The translations under genes were made by a program, and so were the position numbers. From NCBI GenBank assembly GCA_038380795.1, contig CM076271.1, positions 18,181,001 to 18,245,000 of the forward strand: a DNA stretch of 64,000 nucleotides, given 5' to 3'. Positions 51,420 through 64,000 of this stretch are shown here, piece by piece; position 1 is the stretch's first letter; every line of letters starts with the position of its first letter. Source of the DNA: Pyrocephalus nanus. Taxonomy: Eukaryota > Chordata > Aves > Passeriformes > Tyrannidae. The notes beneath the pieces are model-generated. The model did no database searches. It saw only the letters and a list, made by a program, of their open reading frames with translations, and was not told the origin of the DNA.

Positions 51420-51453
<34 letters not shown>
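51420..51453. repeat. poly(T) run, 34 bases
   Basis: This is the longest homopolymer in the window, 34 uninterrupted T residues. Its true length may be uncertain because such runs are prone to sequencing and slippage error. Confidence 0.95.
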
Positions 51454-51455
<2 letters not shown>

Positions 51456-52179
51456 CTAATTTTTGCCATAAAAAGCATGTGGAATGCTCCCACTGCAGTT
51501 AACGTGCTTGGCCAAGGATTTGATATGGCTTGCAGGCTGCTAACACCAAAGGCTGATATTTTAAATTCTCTTCCCTCCACTTTATAATTAGTCCACTTTA
51601 TAATCAGTCCTTTCAGAGCTCTAATCCCACAGTATATGTTTCCAACCCCTCTGCAAGAGTTATTTACCTTTTTTTATTTTTTTTTCCCCAATGCACTTGA
51701 GGACATAAAATTACTTCTGTGTTATGCTACAATTTTAAAGCTAATATTACAGTTTATTGAGTTTTTATTCATGTTTTGCCTTACTCAGGTGGATGATCTT
51801 GTGATTATCTGTAGTAATGGATTAGGAGGGAGAATTTTTCCCCATGTATATGTAATTCTTTCTGCCTCTAAAGAGCTGAACGAGCATGAGGGTAATGTCC
51901 AGGGATATCGATCCAGGGATTTATTTTGCTGACTCACAGCAGCCACCCAAAATTGATCAGTGCTCCTCCTGTCCAGTGGGAAGCATCTCCAGGGCGTCTC
52001 TGGCAGCTCCTGACCCTCTGCAGCAGGGCCAGCACTTCAAGGCCACTTTGCCAGACTTAACATCTGCAGAATTGCAGGGAGGGAACACCAGTAAAATCTG
52101 CACAATTTCTGCTTGGAGTAGGTAAATTTATCGAAGTGTTTTGCCTCATTTTCTATTCAGTGGCTCCCACTATGCGAGA

Positions 52180-52240
52180 GTGTAAATAAGTGCTATATGT
52201 AAGTGTAAATAAATGCTATACATAGGTGTAAATAAACACC
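52180..52240 (+). repeat. 23-bp tandem repeat, 2.6 copies, creating AATAAA motifs
   Basis: The units GTGTAAATAAGTGCTATATGTAA, GTGTAAATAAATGCTATACATAG and the partial GTGTAAATAAACACC are contiguous. The second and third copies contain the AATAAA hexamer. A TA-rich segment follows at about 52325-52372. Confidence 0.92.
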
Positions 52241-55200
52241 AGGGCTGCTTTTCTCTTGTCTTTGGGAATGAAATAGCATTTCACTGGCATGCCAAGGGCA
52301 GGTTCAGGTGTCTGATAGAACAGTTTATATAGTGTGTATATACACTAGGATAGTGTATATATATTAGTTTTGCTACTATTCACTGCTGCTCTGTTGCTGA
52401 ATGTGTGAAATCACATTAAAACCAACAAAACTGTAAATAAAACACAATAAAGGCTGTTAAAATTAGCAGCTGTTCAGTTAGTGATAGAAAAATCTTCAAA
52501 GGACCTGTGTCTCACAGTGTTTTGAATATGATTGACAAGTTCTGTAGTTCATATTTGTGGGCTGAAAGCAGGTGGATAGAGATTTTCATTGATGTTGCTG
52601 TTCATTCCTTAGGCATGTTTTGTTCTGGTGTACCTGACATATTTAATGATGCATCCTGACATTGATTAAATATGTGCCCTTTTTAGATGGACTGTTAGAA
52701 ATAGTTGTAAATTGCAAATTAATATAGTTTATTTAGCACTTTCACCTTATTTATGAAATATAACTTATGTTGGTACATTCACTATGATGCTGTTTACCTG
52801 TAAATCTGTATTTCAGCCCAAACATCCTTCTAAAAACAAGTCTCCAAAACCAAACAAAAAACCCCCCAAGCCCCTGTTTAAACCAGGCATGATGTAGGAG
52901 GCATCTGAGTACCACAGCAACCTTCACCCTGAAATCAAATGGCTGGATAAAATAACCTCGAAGAGCTGGAAAATATTTCAGGGCCCAGATGCACATTTCT
53001 GAATGAAAAGTTGGGTTCAGAAAGCAGTTTTGACAAAGTTCAGCATTCGAGGTTAATTCATGGGCGTTGAGGCAATCGTGGGGTAAGTGGAAACTTCAGC
53101 TTTGTGAAACAGAAGGCTGAGGAAATAAAGAAGAGAGGAACTGCTCCCAACTGGGTGACAGAAGAACGTAAATATTAAAAAAAAAATGAAAAAGAATGTG
53201 TATGGGTTAAAGGGCTACACAGAGAATTCAATATTTTACTGGCTAGAGATCTGGACAACCAGAGAATTGTTTTCTGTGTTCCTCGTCTGACTGTGGAATA
53301 ATGAGGATGATCCACACACTTCATTAGTGAAAATGTTAACTTGTGCCCTGCCTTTACTCAGATCACCTCCAAAAATGAAAACACCTGTGGAAACAACTCC
53401 CTGATTAAAAGTCTGGTCCTCCCTCAGAATGTTGGCATAATTCATAGGGTGCTGCACTAGGAGGGTACTCAGGGCTTTATTTGCTGTGGTGTAATTTGTG
53501 TTTTCATTCATGGACTCCAGGCCGTGAGATGTTTCAAAGACAGTGGAGACTTCCCTGTGCAGCAAATCTAAAATGTTATCAGTCTGTTACTTGTCAGAGT
53601 TGGTCATTTGGGATATAATTTTAATTAATTGATGGGTTGGGAGCCGCCAATGCCAAGTGCTACATGAGGACACAACCCTGAGTATAATAAAAAAACTGAG
53701 ATGGGTGTGGACTTGGGGGAGGAGAAGAAAAAACAACAGTGAAGTACTGGGTGTGAGGAGGAAATTATCACCTTCTCTGACACAGAAGAGTTTTGAGGAG
53801 GGACTTGAATTTAGGGTGTATGTAGAGAAAGCTCTGCCCAAGTACTGAAGGCAGCATGGAAGGAAGGCCAAATAAAGGGGGTGCTTTGAAATCTGTGGAT
53901 GAGGAGATGATGGTGGGTGGGTTCATGAGACAAACTGGCTACTTGGTGAAGACTTGCACTTTAGGGACTGACAACAAAGGCCTTGACAGTTGTCTCCATT
54001 GGCAGATGCTTTTTCAGAAGAGGGTTTGCTGCAGCTCAGCTTTACCTGCTTTTAAAAGAGAGGAACTATTATCTCAAGAGCTCGTGTTAATTGAGCAACG
54101 TGTGCGTAGGCAAAATGATAAATCCTGGAGTTGTGCAAGGAAAGGCTTTACTGTAATTCTTATGAATGAAGGGGAATAATACCTCGATTGCTGAGGTTGA
54201 GTGACAATTAGTTACGCTAATGGGTGAAAATTACATTCTTTTTTAATTGACTAACCTCTGCTTTTCTGAATAGTGGGATATTGCACTGTAGTCAGATCAC
54301 CAGCACGCTGACTAATATGGCTTGGAGTTGCCTTGGCTTTCTGATTTGATGGCTTTTTTGGGTAGCAAAAACTTAATAGAAATAAAAATGGCTGATTGGG
54401 GAAAGTAAAGAAAGAAAATGAATGCAGCCAGATAGAGCAAGTCTTTGATCATAGATTACAAAGATTATTTTGGTGCATATAAATGTAAAGAGTAATGATG
54501 TCTTTGAAGAATTTGTAACACAAAAGTCCATGTACATCACAAAGTATAAAGGATAGAGAAGGGTGAAGGATTAAGAAAGGGAAAGACTTTGTGAATCACT
54601 AATGAATGATGAGGAACAGAAAGACAAATGAAAAATTCCACTGCATAGAATGATGGCTTTGATTCTTTCTTTTACTGAGCTGCTCATGTAACACAATACC
54701 AGGATTTAAAGAAAAGAGAGACAAAAAAAGGCACAAAACTACTGTCTGTGTATCACCACACGTGAGGGAATGGTGGCAACCCTTTCCAACAGGAAAAGGA
54801 GCCAAAAAGAACCCAATTAAAAGTGATGGATATGAAGAGAACTGTGACTCAGACTGGAATAAGGGCAGCAAGAGAAGTAAGTGCTGATGCTGGTCTCTGT
54901 CCCAGGGCAGATTTCCCAGTGGAAGGGCAGAGGGAATGACAGTTTTGGGTTTCAGCTGGGCCTGACTGCTGGCAGGAATTGTTGGAGAGGGGGAGCTCGT
55001 GTTCCTCCTTTCTAGAAAACACGATGTGCAGTGTGAGTGGGGTGCTGGGAGCTGGGCTCACCTGGTGCTGCTCCAAGGCCAGCCTTTCCCTCTTCCCATG
55101 GTACTGTATTCTGATTATTTATCTGTGGTAGTGGCTCCTCTACCATATATGATGTGCTACCTTAGAAATATAGTTACTTTTCAGTTTTATTTTTTCCCCT

Positions 55201-55323
55201 CTCTGGGGCAACTTTGTAAAACAAGGTTTTGATTAATTTCATTGCCCATTTATTGCCACCTCTTTTCTGTGAGGAGCTTTACTGCTCCTCTTTGAGCCAA
55301 GCAATGGGAGAAGTTGGTTTGTG

Positions 55324-55342
55324 TTTTTTTTTTTTTTTTTTT
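55324..55342. repeat. poly(T) run, 19 bases
   Basis: An uninterrupted T run followed by AATCTG. Confidence 0.9.
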
Positions 55343-56027
55343 AATCTGTAGACTGTGAATCACTGGTGGAATCGATAGAACTTAATCCAAAACTTCTGCT
55401 GAAGGTTTTAAGGGGTCTATAAAACACACAGAGCATGGAGAAAGAGGCACCAAGACCCCTCTGACTGCCTGAGATACGAGGTGGGCTGGGCTGCCAGCTC
55501 CATCTGAGGTAGTAGCTACTCCCAAGTAGAGGCTGAGTTGGATTCTGGTCCGTTCTCCAGCTCCCAGGGGAGCAGAGGGAGCTCCATCGGGGTCCAGGAG
55601 CTCCGGGGGGGCTCTGTGTAAGTAGCTTTGCACCAATTAATCGTTCAGTTCTTGTAGCAGAGAGGGGAAGGGAGTGACTGTGCTCAGGGTGTTCTGGGCT
55701 GGGGGTGTTTGGATGTGCTTGGAGCTGTCAGTGATCATCAGGGCTCTTCCATTTCCAGCATGTGGAGTTCAGAGTGTAACAAATGAGTAGCAACTGCTTT
55801 CTGTCCTCAATATCTGGCACCCAGAAACGTTAAGTCCACGGTAATGTGAGCTTTCTATAGAGCTCCAAAGAGTTTCAGGGATATGAATGGTTTAGCTGTA
55901 GGCAGTGAGATAAAGGAGTTGTGAAATTCCATCTGCCTGTTTGTATTGTGTATCCTCAAACAGCAAAGAACTCGGTTTTGCTGAGGTTTATTTTCTTGTT
56001 TGTGGGTCTTTTTTACTTCTTCCAGTA

Positions 56028-56083
56028 GGTTTTTTTTGTTTGTTTGTTTGTTTGGTTTTTTTTATTTTGTTTTTTTTTTTTTT
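56028..56083. repeat. (TTTG)n microsatellite with flanking T runs
   Basis: About five GTTT units are embedded in oligo(T) stretches. The sequence is almost free of A and C up to 56063. Confidence 0.92.
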
Positions 56084-56580
56084 AACTCCATCTTCAAGCT
56101 TTGCTTTCAGTACTGCTCTTGGTTGTATCTAAAGGCAAACACTGAAGGTATTTGGACAAGATACAGCCTTCTGTTCCACCCAGGGAACTTGAGAGCAGAC
56201 AGTTTGAAATTATTTTTGGATACAATACTACATAATAAACATTTGACTGTGGCATGGACAAAAGTGAGTAAAGTTTGTGCAGAAACTTTTTTTTTTAAGT
56301 TGTATAAGAACTTTAAACTGTGCTGCACTGCATCAGCACATATGTTTTGTGAATTAAAAAGTGTATTTTCTGTGATGATCTCCCATCTGCTCCTACCTCT
56401 GATATAGTTAATGCAGGCTCTTGAACACTGAAACACAAGGATGCTTTATTCTGGCATGTGCTTGACAAGCAGATCTTGTATCTGACCCTCTTGTGGGTGG
56501 CTCCTGATGAAGTATATAAAGAATAAGAGGTTTGGTGAAGTCAAACAAGAAAAAATGAAACATGGTTTATTTATAGTTTA

Positions 56581-56612
56581 AAAAAAAAGCCACAAAGAAA
56601 ACAAAACAAAAC
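56581..56612. repeat. A-rich/(AAAAC)n tract
   Basis: An A run is followed by GCCACAAAG and AAAACAAAACAAAACAAC. It is roughly the complement of the TTTG tract about 500 bases upstream. Confidence 0.8.
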
Positions 56613-57924
56613 AACTCTAAAGCCCCCTATTTTCTGCCAGCCTGGGTAATAATGTCCCTCCTGTATTAATTTATTTTAAAGCAATGTTTTATCAGCCTGA
56701 TAGGCAGAATGATAGTTTGGCTTTAGTGAAGAGACCTGGCTTTTCCATTTGCCATTAACTCACTGCAGAGCTTTCACCTATGACTACAAACCCCACTGAG
56801 GAGGGTAATCTGCTCCCTGCTGGGTTATGGGGCTCTGTTCCAGCTCCTCGTGCTCCTGGCTGAAAGGAGGGAAGGATGGGCTGGCAAATCCCTGGAGAGG
56901 AGGCTGCAACCAGTCTCTTCCAGTACAGGAGAAAAGGTAATTAAAAAAAAAAAAATCAGTTATTATTTTGAATATATAGCTTTAAAATGTGTTTGGTTTA
57001 TTTTTCCTTCCTCCTTTAAATTGCTAGATTACTTGATTCCCTTGGACCAATCCGAATTTGCAGAAACCCCATTGCTGCCTTCATGTTGTCTTTCAAAATC
57101 TGGAATAATTCCATAGGGTGTCTGTACAGGTCAAATCCCACTCTGGTTTTGGATCATTAAATAGCTGCTGCTTTGGGGTCTGGTTTGGATGGAGTCATGA
57201 AATAAAAAATTTCAAGTCTTTTGCTGATGGCAGAGGAGCAGCTCCAGTGTTTCTCTCCCTGGGATGTGGAGTGTTCTGGGGAGATTGGTGCCTCCATCCT
57301 GGGCAGTGCTTCAGCCAAGAGCAGCAACTGTCCTGAAATGGCTGATGATCTACGAGGCCAGAGGAAATCCACTGATATTTTTCATTTCTAAAAGCTGAGC
57401 CGTTCACTCCTCCAAAAGTGCTTGTGGATGGAAAATGATGGTGCTCAGGACACAGCTGGATCGAGGGTGTGATTTCCCCCTGTCTCTATTTCCTTGTTTC
57501 TCCATTTTCATGCACTTTTGCAGTCATTTAATACCTTGTGGGCTGATTGTAAAGTGATTGCAAAATAGAACAAGCAGGTGGTTTTGATGGTTTGAGCTCA
57601 TTTTAAACTCTCTTCTTGTAGCAGCAAACGAACACAAAGCAGAGCTGAATCAGGGCCCCAACATGTTTTGCTGGAAGGGTTTATTTTTACTGTGTTTCAA
57701 AAGAAAATTAATATTTTCGTATTATAATATCACTGAAAATCCCTGTAATGCAATGAGCAGCCCTGTGACTTATGCAGGAAGGTTCCAGATATTTAAGACA
57801 TCCCCATAATTGTCTTGTAGCATCTTTTCTCCTTAAAATGCTACACAAAAATGCATCCACAAGGCTCCATGCTGGCACTGACCTAGAGCTCTGGGCAAAC
57901 AGGAATGAAATGTAATGCCAATGG

Positions 57925-57939
57925 AAAAAAAAAAAAAAA
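57925..57939. repeat. poly(A) run, 15 bases
   Basis: An uninterrupted A run. Simple repeat. Confidence 0.9.
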
Positions 57940-59660
57940 CACATGAAGAAAGTAATTTTTCTCTCAACTATTCCAGTGGATGTGCATGGAAGAGGTGAAT
58001 TAGTGCCTTGAGGATAAATATGGCCCATCATCATAAACACACAGGTTCTTTTCTTGCTGCCTGTAAATACTGGTTGGCAAATGTAGTTGGGCAAGGCTAT
58101 AAAAGTTACTGAAGAGTCCAGTAGGCTTTGTTTGGTTTTGTTGTGGAAGGAATTATGGTTATCTGACAGGACTAACCAGACAATAAAAAGATTCCCTTTA
58201 ATCTTTCAACTCTTATTAACTGGAAATCATCAAATTAAGGAAATTCCCATGAAGTGTTGTCCTGCCTATGTCAATGTCTCCAGACATGGTATAGTCCATA
58301 AATATTTGACTAGACTTGGATACAGCAGCAGTGCAGAATTAGATACACCTGAGTATAAAAAAAAATCACTTTGCCTTCAGCAGCCCCAAGAGCAGCCAAC
58401 AGAAAATGGTAATTTGGGAACTACAGGTAAGGTAAAAATGCTGAGCACCTGTGGTAAATCGGTTCCAATGGAAATGAAGCACTAGAAAAACTCCAAAATA
58501 ACTTCCTTTCCTGGAAATTATGGTGGTAGCTTGGGGCACTCATACAGCTTAAGGGAAATTCATCTGAATAAGGTTGTAATCCTGGAGAGCCATCAACAAA
58601 ATCAGTGCTTTAAAGGAGTAACTTTAAAAAAATAAATCCTCTTAGTGGGCTCACCACGGGCTGCAGTGGGCAGAGGAGACAAAGGCTGTAACTCAGACAG
58701 TGTGGGGATGCACATTATTGCCCTTCAGAAGATTTTGGCTGTGTCTGCCGTGGAGTTTGTGCTGATGCAGCTCCCTGGGGCAGGTACAATGTACCAACCA
58801 CTACCTGTTCATCACATCCTTCAGAGCCCAGTCCAGGCAGTTTGAAAACATGACAAAGAAATTGTGTTTCCTCGCAGTTCTGTCAGTGGTGTCGACAGTG
58901 AGGTGTCTAAGCTGGTCCTTGTGGGTGTCTGGTTTTTTCTCCATGAGATGGCAGAGGGTGGAGCTCCTGCCAGAGCTGGGTTGTGAGGGCTGAGCCTTAA
59001 TTCTCACTGGTGGGAGGTATTTGGGTCAATACAATAAGCATATCTATGATGTAGGTACTGTTCTGTATGTCTTTCTCACCTACATAATATTTCTGTTTCT
59101 TCAGCAAAGCTCAGCTGAGCAGTCCCTAAATAAACTCAAAAGCTTGTGACAATCAGCCAGTCTTAGAGTGTAAAAATGCCCCAAATATTTTTTGAGTGCT
59201 CAGAGCTGCTGGTGAAGATGAGGTGCAAGACATGTTTCACTGGGCTTGGGGAGAATTTCAAATAGGACTTCAAACAAAACAACAAAAAAAGTCCTATTAG
59301 GGAAAGATCCATGGGTAACCACATGGATCATCCACTGTGCCTGCTCCAGCCTGGCACAGGCTGGTGTGACTCTCCAGAGATGAGAACATTGGTGCAGAGA
59401 GTGAAAGCTGGGAAAGGGCAATTATTTTAATTGAAAGGGCTCAGCAATACCTCTTGACTCAGGGGGTACCATTAGAGTTGCCTTTCTCCATCCAAACAGG
59501 TTTAGTTTCACTGATTTCACCATTCCTTTTTCTTCCAGCCACTAATATAAGAAAAGTGAACTCTATTTTAGAGAGGCAGCTGGGAGAACTGGATGCTAAT
59601 GCTAAATTTTTCTGTTACAAGTTGGTTTTCAAATGATGCAGCACCTGCAAGAGGTGCTTT

Positions 59661-59687
59661 AAAAAAAAAAAAAAAAGAAAGAAAAAG
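59661..59687. repeat. A-rich run (A16 then GAAAG units)
   Basis: Sixteen A residues are followed by GAAAGAAAAAGG. It is preceded by a small hairpin GCACCT-GCAAG-AGGTGC at 59641-59657. Confidence 0.88.
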
Positions 59688-62600
59688 GAGAAAACTCCTC
59701 TGATAATTTTACAGCAAAATGGATACTTCATCTCTATAGAGAATAAAAGTGTCATTGATCTCTATGATAAATTGTATCTTGGTGTCTGAAAATATAGACC
59801 TTGTTTTTTTCATTATAAGGATGACCTTGCCTCTATTGTAAATCAAAAATAACCAGGGATTTGGGGCTCTTATAAGATCTACAGGAGGGGGAAAAAAATT
59901 ACTCTGAAGCTGCTGCTCATTTTGGAGCTGGAGGAAGGTAAGGGCAGAGCTCCCAGTTTCATCAGGCTTCCAGTGGGATGGATTTCTCTCTCTGCTGGAT
60001 GGATGCTGTGTGCTGCTGCTTTCCAAGGGGGGAGATGAAAGGAGGAGCAACACGGGAGAGCTTGGTCTGTGGCCAGGAGAGGGTAGAGAAGTGCTGATTC
60101 TTCCTTAATCAGAAGAGTTTCCAGAAACTTTTCCCAGCCAGGGTTCGTGTGTCAGCTGTGTCCTGTCAGGCAAACTCCCTCTGTTTATTCATAAATACTC
60201 AGTGATACTTAAAGTTGGATAATACAAAGCATTCCTTGCTTTGCTCCTTTTAGAGTTTGCATTAAAAACTGAAAAGTAGCACCTAATTTCATTTTATAAA
60301 GGGAGGGTTGAAGCACAGAATTTTAAGAATTAAATGGTTTTAAATTGCAGCAAATTTCAGAGCACAGCCTCCTTTGCAGGAGCCCAGAACTGATGTTGCA
60401 GAGGCCCATGGAGATCACCCAGGACTCAGGGCATCAGGAGCAGGGAGTTTGGGAAATGCAGGTGTGTGATTTTTGCCAGGGGTACCAGATGAATGTCTGT
60501 TGTGTGAGGCTCGTGACTGTGGAGGGGGCAAAAAAAGCTGGAGTTCTTCCTTTAATTCCCTCCTCAGGGTGTGGAGCACCTTTGATACCAACAGATAAGC
60601 CATTTCCCTGCTCTCATTAGTGTAATGGCACATGGGGTGAAGTCCTGCAGACCTCACTCCTCATCCATCCAGTTGCTGAATGAGGCAGGATCTTCACGGT
60701 GGAGTTGGTGTTCAGGTAATTAAAGACCATCTCATTATGCACAGGCACGAGGGGGCACATTAAGGTTGCACAGCCTTAATTCTGGCATTTCCAGCTTTGA
60801 AGTGGTTGACTTTGCATCTTTAAGAACAAGGAGAGAATGTGATTGCTGCTGCTCTCTCCCCTTTAACCTCAGTTAGAGGAGGAGTTGGAATTTTTTAATA
60901 AACCCTGAGATGGTAGCGTTTTGCAGGCAAGTTGTGTGGCAACTTTGCAACGTAATATTCATTGAGAATAAACCTTTTCTGTAGATTTTGAGAGTTCAGT
61001 TCTAGGCAGCTGACCCTTAACAGGTGGAAACATGCAGTTTCTTTGCAAGTCTTGGCTTTCCACCAGCACCAGCTACTGTTTAGCCATTTAAAATCCTCGT
61101 ATCAGGAACCCTCACTGCTTGTGCCATTGCTGTTTCTCTGGGAGTTATTTTTGTGTTTCTGGCTTCTTCAGAGCTACCAAAAATTCTTCTGTGTACTTTA
61201 AGTCAAAAGGGGAGCGAAAGATGCAGTGAAACTTGATTTATGTAACTCTCAGTCAGGAATTGACAAAATGCTTCAGTTAAAGGGGAAAAATATGTCCCAG
61301 GCTACCCCAGAAAGGAGGGAGAGCTTTGCCAGCAATTTAGGTGCTGATACTGTGCCCACTATTATATTGCTCTAATATTGCTGCTATTGATTCAGAGTCT
61401 GCACAAGGACTGTCCCTGCAAAAGAAACGGGGGTTTGCCCACTGCTGTGGTGGTGTCAGCAGAGGGGACTCTGGTGGCCTTGCAGGAGGGTGAGGGTGGC
61501 TCATACCAGCTCAGGGGCAGGTTATTCCTCCTGCTAGAGGCACATCCAGCATTTGTTCGTGGAGTTGGACCTGAAATGCAGAGAGTCTAAGGAGAAAAAC
61601 AGCTACACTTTGTATTCAGCAGGTGTTTTTATTTCTTTTCCAATGTGTTTCTGAGCTGGAAGATTGGGCTGTACCAAGAATCTTGGCAAGGACCTCAGTG
61701 CAGAAATGGCTCCTTGTTTTACAGAGCCTGAGTGCAGCAAGGATCTTACAACTGTTGTTGAAGGCAAATGGCAGCACCAGGTGAAAGGTGTTCTAGGCAA
61801 TAACTCTATTTACAAAGAAGACTAAATCACTCTTCTTTGAGAGTCACGTCATGTGTCATAATAAAAAGAATAACAGTCAAACAAGAAGGCCCTTCCTAGA
61901 CAGTTAATGATGTATTCTGGAAAACTGGACGTGTTGTTCATCCTTTAATTGTGTTGGAAAGGCCAGAGGATTTTCTCCTTCAGCTGCCTGTTGTTAAGCT
62001 GGTTAATGTTAGCTAGAGACATTCACACACAGATCTCAAACCTTCATCTTGGATGAGAAGACAGTAAGCCAGTTCTTCCCTTGCTATTCTCATATTTAAA
62101 AGATCCCTGGGAATGGTCTCAGTTCTTTCATCCAGCAGTTAACTCTGTGCAGGGTGGCTTCCCTGCTCCCACTCAGGATGCAGGACTGGGGGGATTGAGT
62201 GAATTTTTTTTTTTTAGGAGCATTGTCGAGGTGAAAAAAATGGTAGAAAAGGGAAAGTTCTTTGATCTTTTCTCTGAAGCTCTTCTGGCAGTGCACCCAG
62301 GAGTGGAGGGGGCTGGTACCTGACATCCTTGTGCCTGGGTGTGGAAATGGATAATTTTTGGGGCTTGAGCACAAAACAACTGTCAGGAGGCCAAGGTGGA
62401 TAAGGCACTTAAGGAAAATAATTCTAACGCTTAGGTGTTAGTTTGCTTTTATGATGACATTGTGTAAAAACCTACTTTGAAAATTTATGAACTCATGGCT
62501 AAGGGAATGAATATTTTACAAGGCTTGCATTGAACTCTGGTTTTTATAGGAGGATTTGTAGTTGTTGAAAAGCAATGTTTCTTTTGGCTTATTCCTGAAA

Positions 62601-64000
62601 TGCTGGTGGTTTAAGCCATTTCTTTGAAAAATGCAGCAAACTAACTCAGAGTTTGTCTCCTTACTGGGAAAAACACCCCTGTGGGTGCTGGGATATTTAT
62701 CTATATGAGATAATCAGTTAGGCATTGTAATTTTGTTTGATGGCTATAGCAGCTTCATCATAATATACTTTTATTATGTTTTCTATCTGAGGGATCATAT
62801 GCTGGAGTAGCTGTCTTGAAATACCTGTCATACAGAGCAACCACTGCACCTGTGCCAGTTTGTTCTTCGGAGCCTTTTAGGAATATCAGGATGGATTTTT
62901 AGAAGCCAGTTGAACAGCTAACCCCCAGAGTGCAGTGAAATAACTTTATTAGGCAGTATAAGTAGTGCCACTGAGTTTGTTTTGTGTCTCTCTCCCTAAA
63001 TCAGCTCAGTTAGCTCTTTCTTTTGAATCCCTACGGTGATTAAGTCCCCATTCTAGAGCAGAACCAATCTTGTATTTCCAAGATGATACAAAGGAAGTTT
63101 CAAAAGTTTAAGGCAGAGATGCTGTTGGCTGAACTAAGGTCTAATTAGGTGTCTTGTGGGTGAAGGCTGCTGAGCATCAAGGTTTGGTGTCCTGGACTGA
63201 TGCAGGGAATTGCTGTTCCAGCTGTGCCCCTCCCTGAGAGTGGCCACGGCACAGTGACCATCAACTGCTGGCTGAGGGGGCCAGTAAGAGATTTCTGGAA
63301 TGATCCTGATCATCATCAACAGGAATCCCCTTCAGAAGAGTGAGGTACCCTTTTGAATTCAAAATACTTGCATTTTATCAGGCTAACAGCCCTGAGTCTC
63401 TCTGGTGGGCATCTCTTCACCCCTCAGGAACCTTCTGAGCACTCTTGGACACGACTTGTAATCAGCATTTTGCAGATCAAGATGCAGCAGCATAGCAGAG
63501 AACTGGTTTGCTTGTTGGACCTGCCTTTGAGAAGGTGTGAGCAGAGATCTGAGGTCAGTGATGAGCAGTGTGGGAAGGAAGCAGGTTGGAGGATTCACAG
63601 AATGTTTGACTTGTGCACCTCAGATCAACTGGAGGTTCAGGAGTTCCACATGGAGCAGCTCTCCCCAGCCTCTCTGCTGCTCTGCAGGTCATTTCACACG
63701 TGGGACATTTGTGGACGTGGGGATGCTGAAGGACTGTTGATGTTTTTTGAATATTCAGGACACCCCTTTAGTTGGGCAGTAACATAAATTGTGAAGCTTG
63801 GACTAGAAATTTCTTCTTTTCTTTAAAGTAACTTTAAATCCCACGTTTTTTAGGAAAGTATAGAGTGAGTTGAATTTCCTTATTGAATGAAATAATTTTT
63901 TCCCTTGAAAACTAAATGTAACAAGAATTTAATAATTCATGAATTGAGCTTCAACATCTTTTAAATAATAGATGGACTGTCATGCCAAGTTCAGCTGAAA

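Larger units (their letters stand above)
47981..64000. other. unique non-coding stretch, no gene recognised
   Basis: It holds homopolymers (T34 at 51.4 kb), the 23-bp tandem repeat, TTTG/AAAAC tracts at 56.0 and 56.6 kb and one possible exon-bearing frame at 58087-58485. No recognised gene, RNA or larger mobile element is present, including in the last 4 kb. Confidence 0.65.

Noticed and set aside
55505..55515. TGAGGTAGTAG, identical to the first 11 bases of let-7
   Set aside because: The match stops there (CTACTCCC follows), and no complementary let-7 star arm or 70-base hairpin is present.
63353..63787. 144-codon plus-strand frame near the window end
   Set aside because: No motif, no splice context that I trust, and minus strand also open. 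Treated as chance.
1..64000. CRISPR array, bacterial operon, phage or plasmid features
   Set aside because: CR1 elements, microsatellites and lack of dense coding show nuclear bird DNA; no spaced direct repeats of CRISPR type exist.
1..64000. Endogenous retrovirus or solo LTR
   Set aside because: No paired long direct repeats, primer-binding site or gag/pol-like frames were seen. Reverse-transcriptase-like translation is confined to CR1 C-termini. A decayed solo LTR could still be missed by eye.

Overview
The window is almost certainly avian nuclear DNA. It has no recognisable protein-coding gene, tRNA or rRNA. The case for a bird rests on five pieces of CR1, the dominant bird/reptile LINE retrotransposon, set in otherwise unique, repeat-poor, moderately AT-rich sequence with scattered homopolymers. 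Which bird order this is cannot be told from the sequence alone; the low repeat density fits a neoavian bird. The open frames are short, occur on both strands and often start at non-ATG codons. The longest, 222 codons on the minus strand at 37905-38573, resembles no family I know. The window is therefore best read as intergenic DNA or the inside of a very long intron.

Layout. Positions 1-19084 are unique sequence with small simple repeats: a TG/TA microsatellite at 6783-6818, short duplications near 5.8 and 6.3 kb, and an inverted GATA pair at 8349-8367. A GC-richer patch with a TATA-like element lies at about 17.38-17.8 kb. A minus-strand CR1 3' end lies at 19085-19356. From 19.4 to 25.4 kb there is a 12-bp tandem repeat (20981-21014), a homeodomain-motif-rich segment (21.12-21.2 kb) and a pair of CACGTG E-boxes (21967-21989). 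A plus-strand CR1 tail lies at 25377-25460, and the longest CR1 fragment (minus strand) at 28500-28985. Between 29 and 34.7 kb are an octamer/homeodomain cluster (29.3-29.43 kb), two separate 14-bp minisatellites (31204-31245 and 31760-31801) and a long A-rich tract (33152-33192). A third minus-strand CR1 lies at 34771-35042.

The right half (35-64 kb) is unique sequence with G/T-only tracts (40.1, 42.7 and 56.0 kb), small tandem duplications, an 11-bp GAGA-loop hairpin (38116-38141), and a 12-bp hairpin touching a CR1 tail (47913-47980). It also has a 34-base T run (51420-51453) and a 23-bp tandem repeat that creates AATAAA motifs (52180-52240).

No genes can be seen working together here. 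If the window has a function it is probably regulatory: several stretches have the homeodomain/POU/GATA/E-box motif density typical of conserved non-coding elements near developmental genes. That is an inference which only cross-species alignment can settle. I found no convincing new biological system.
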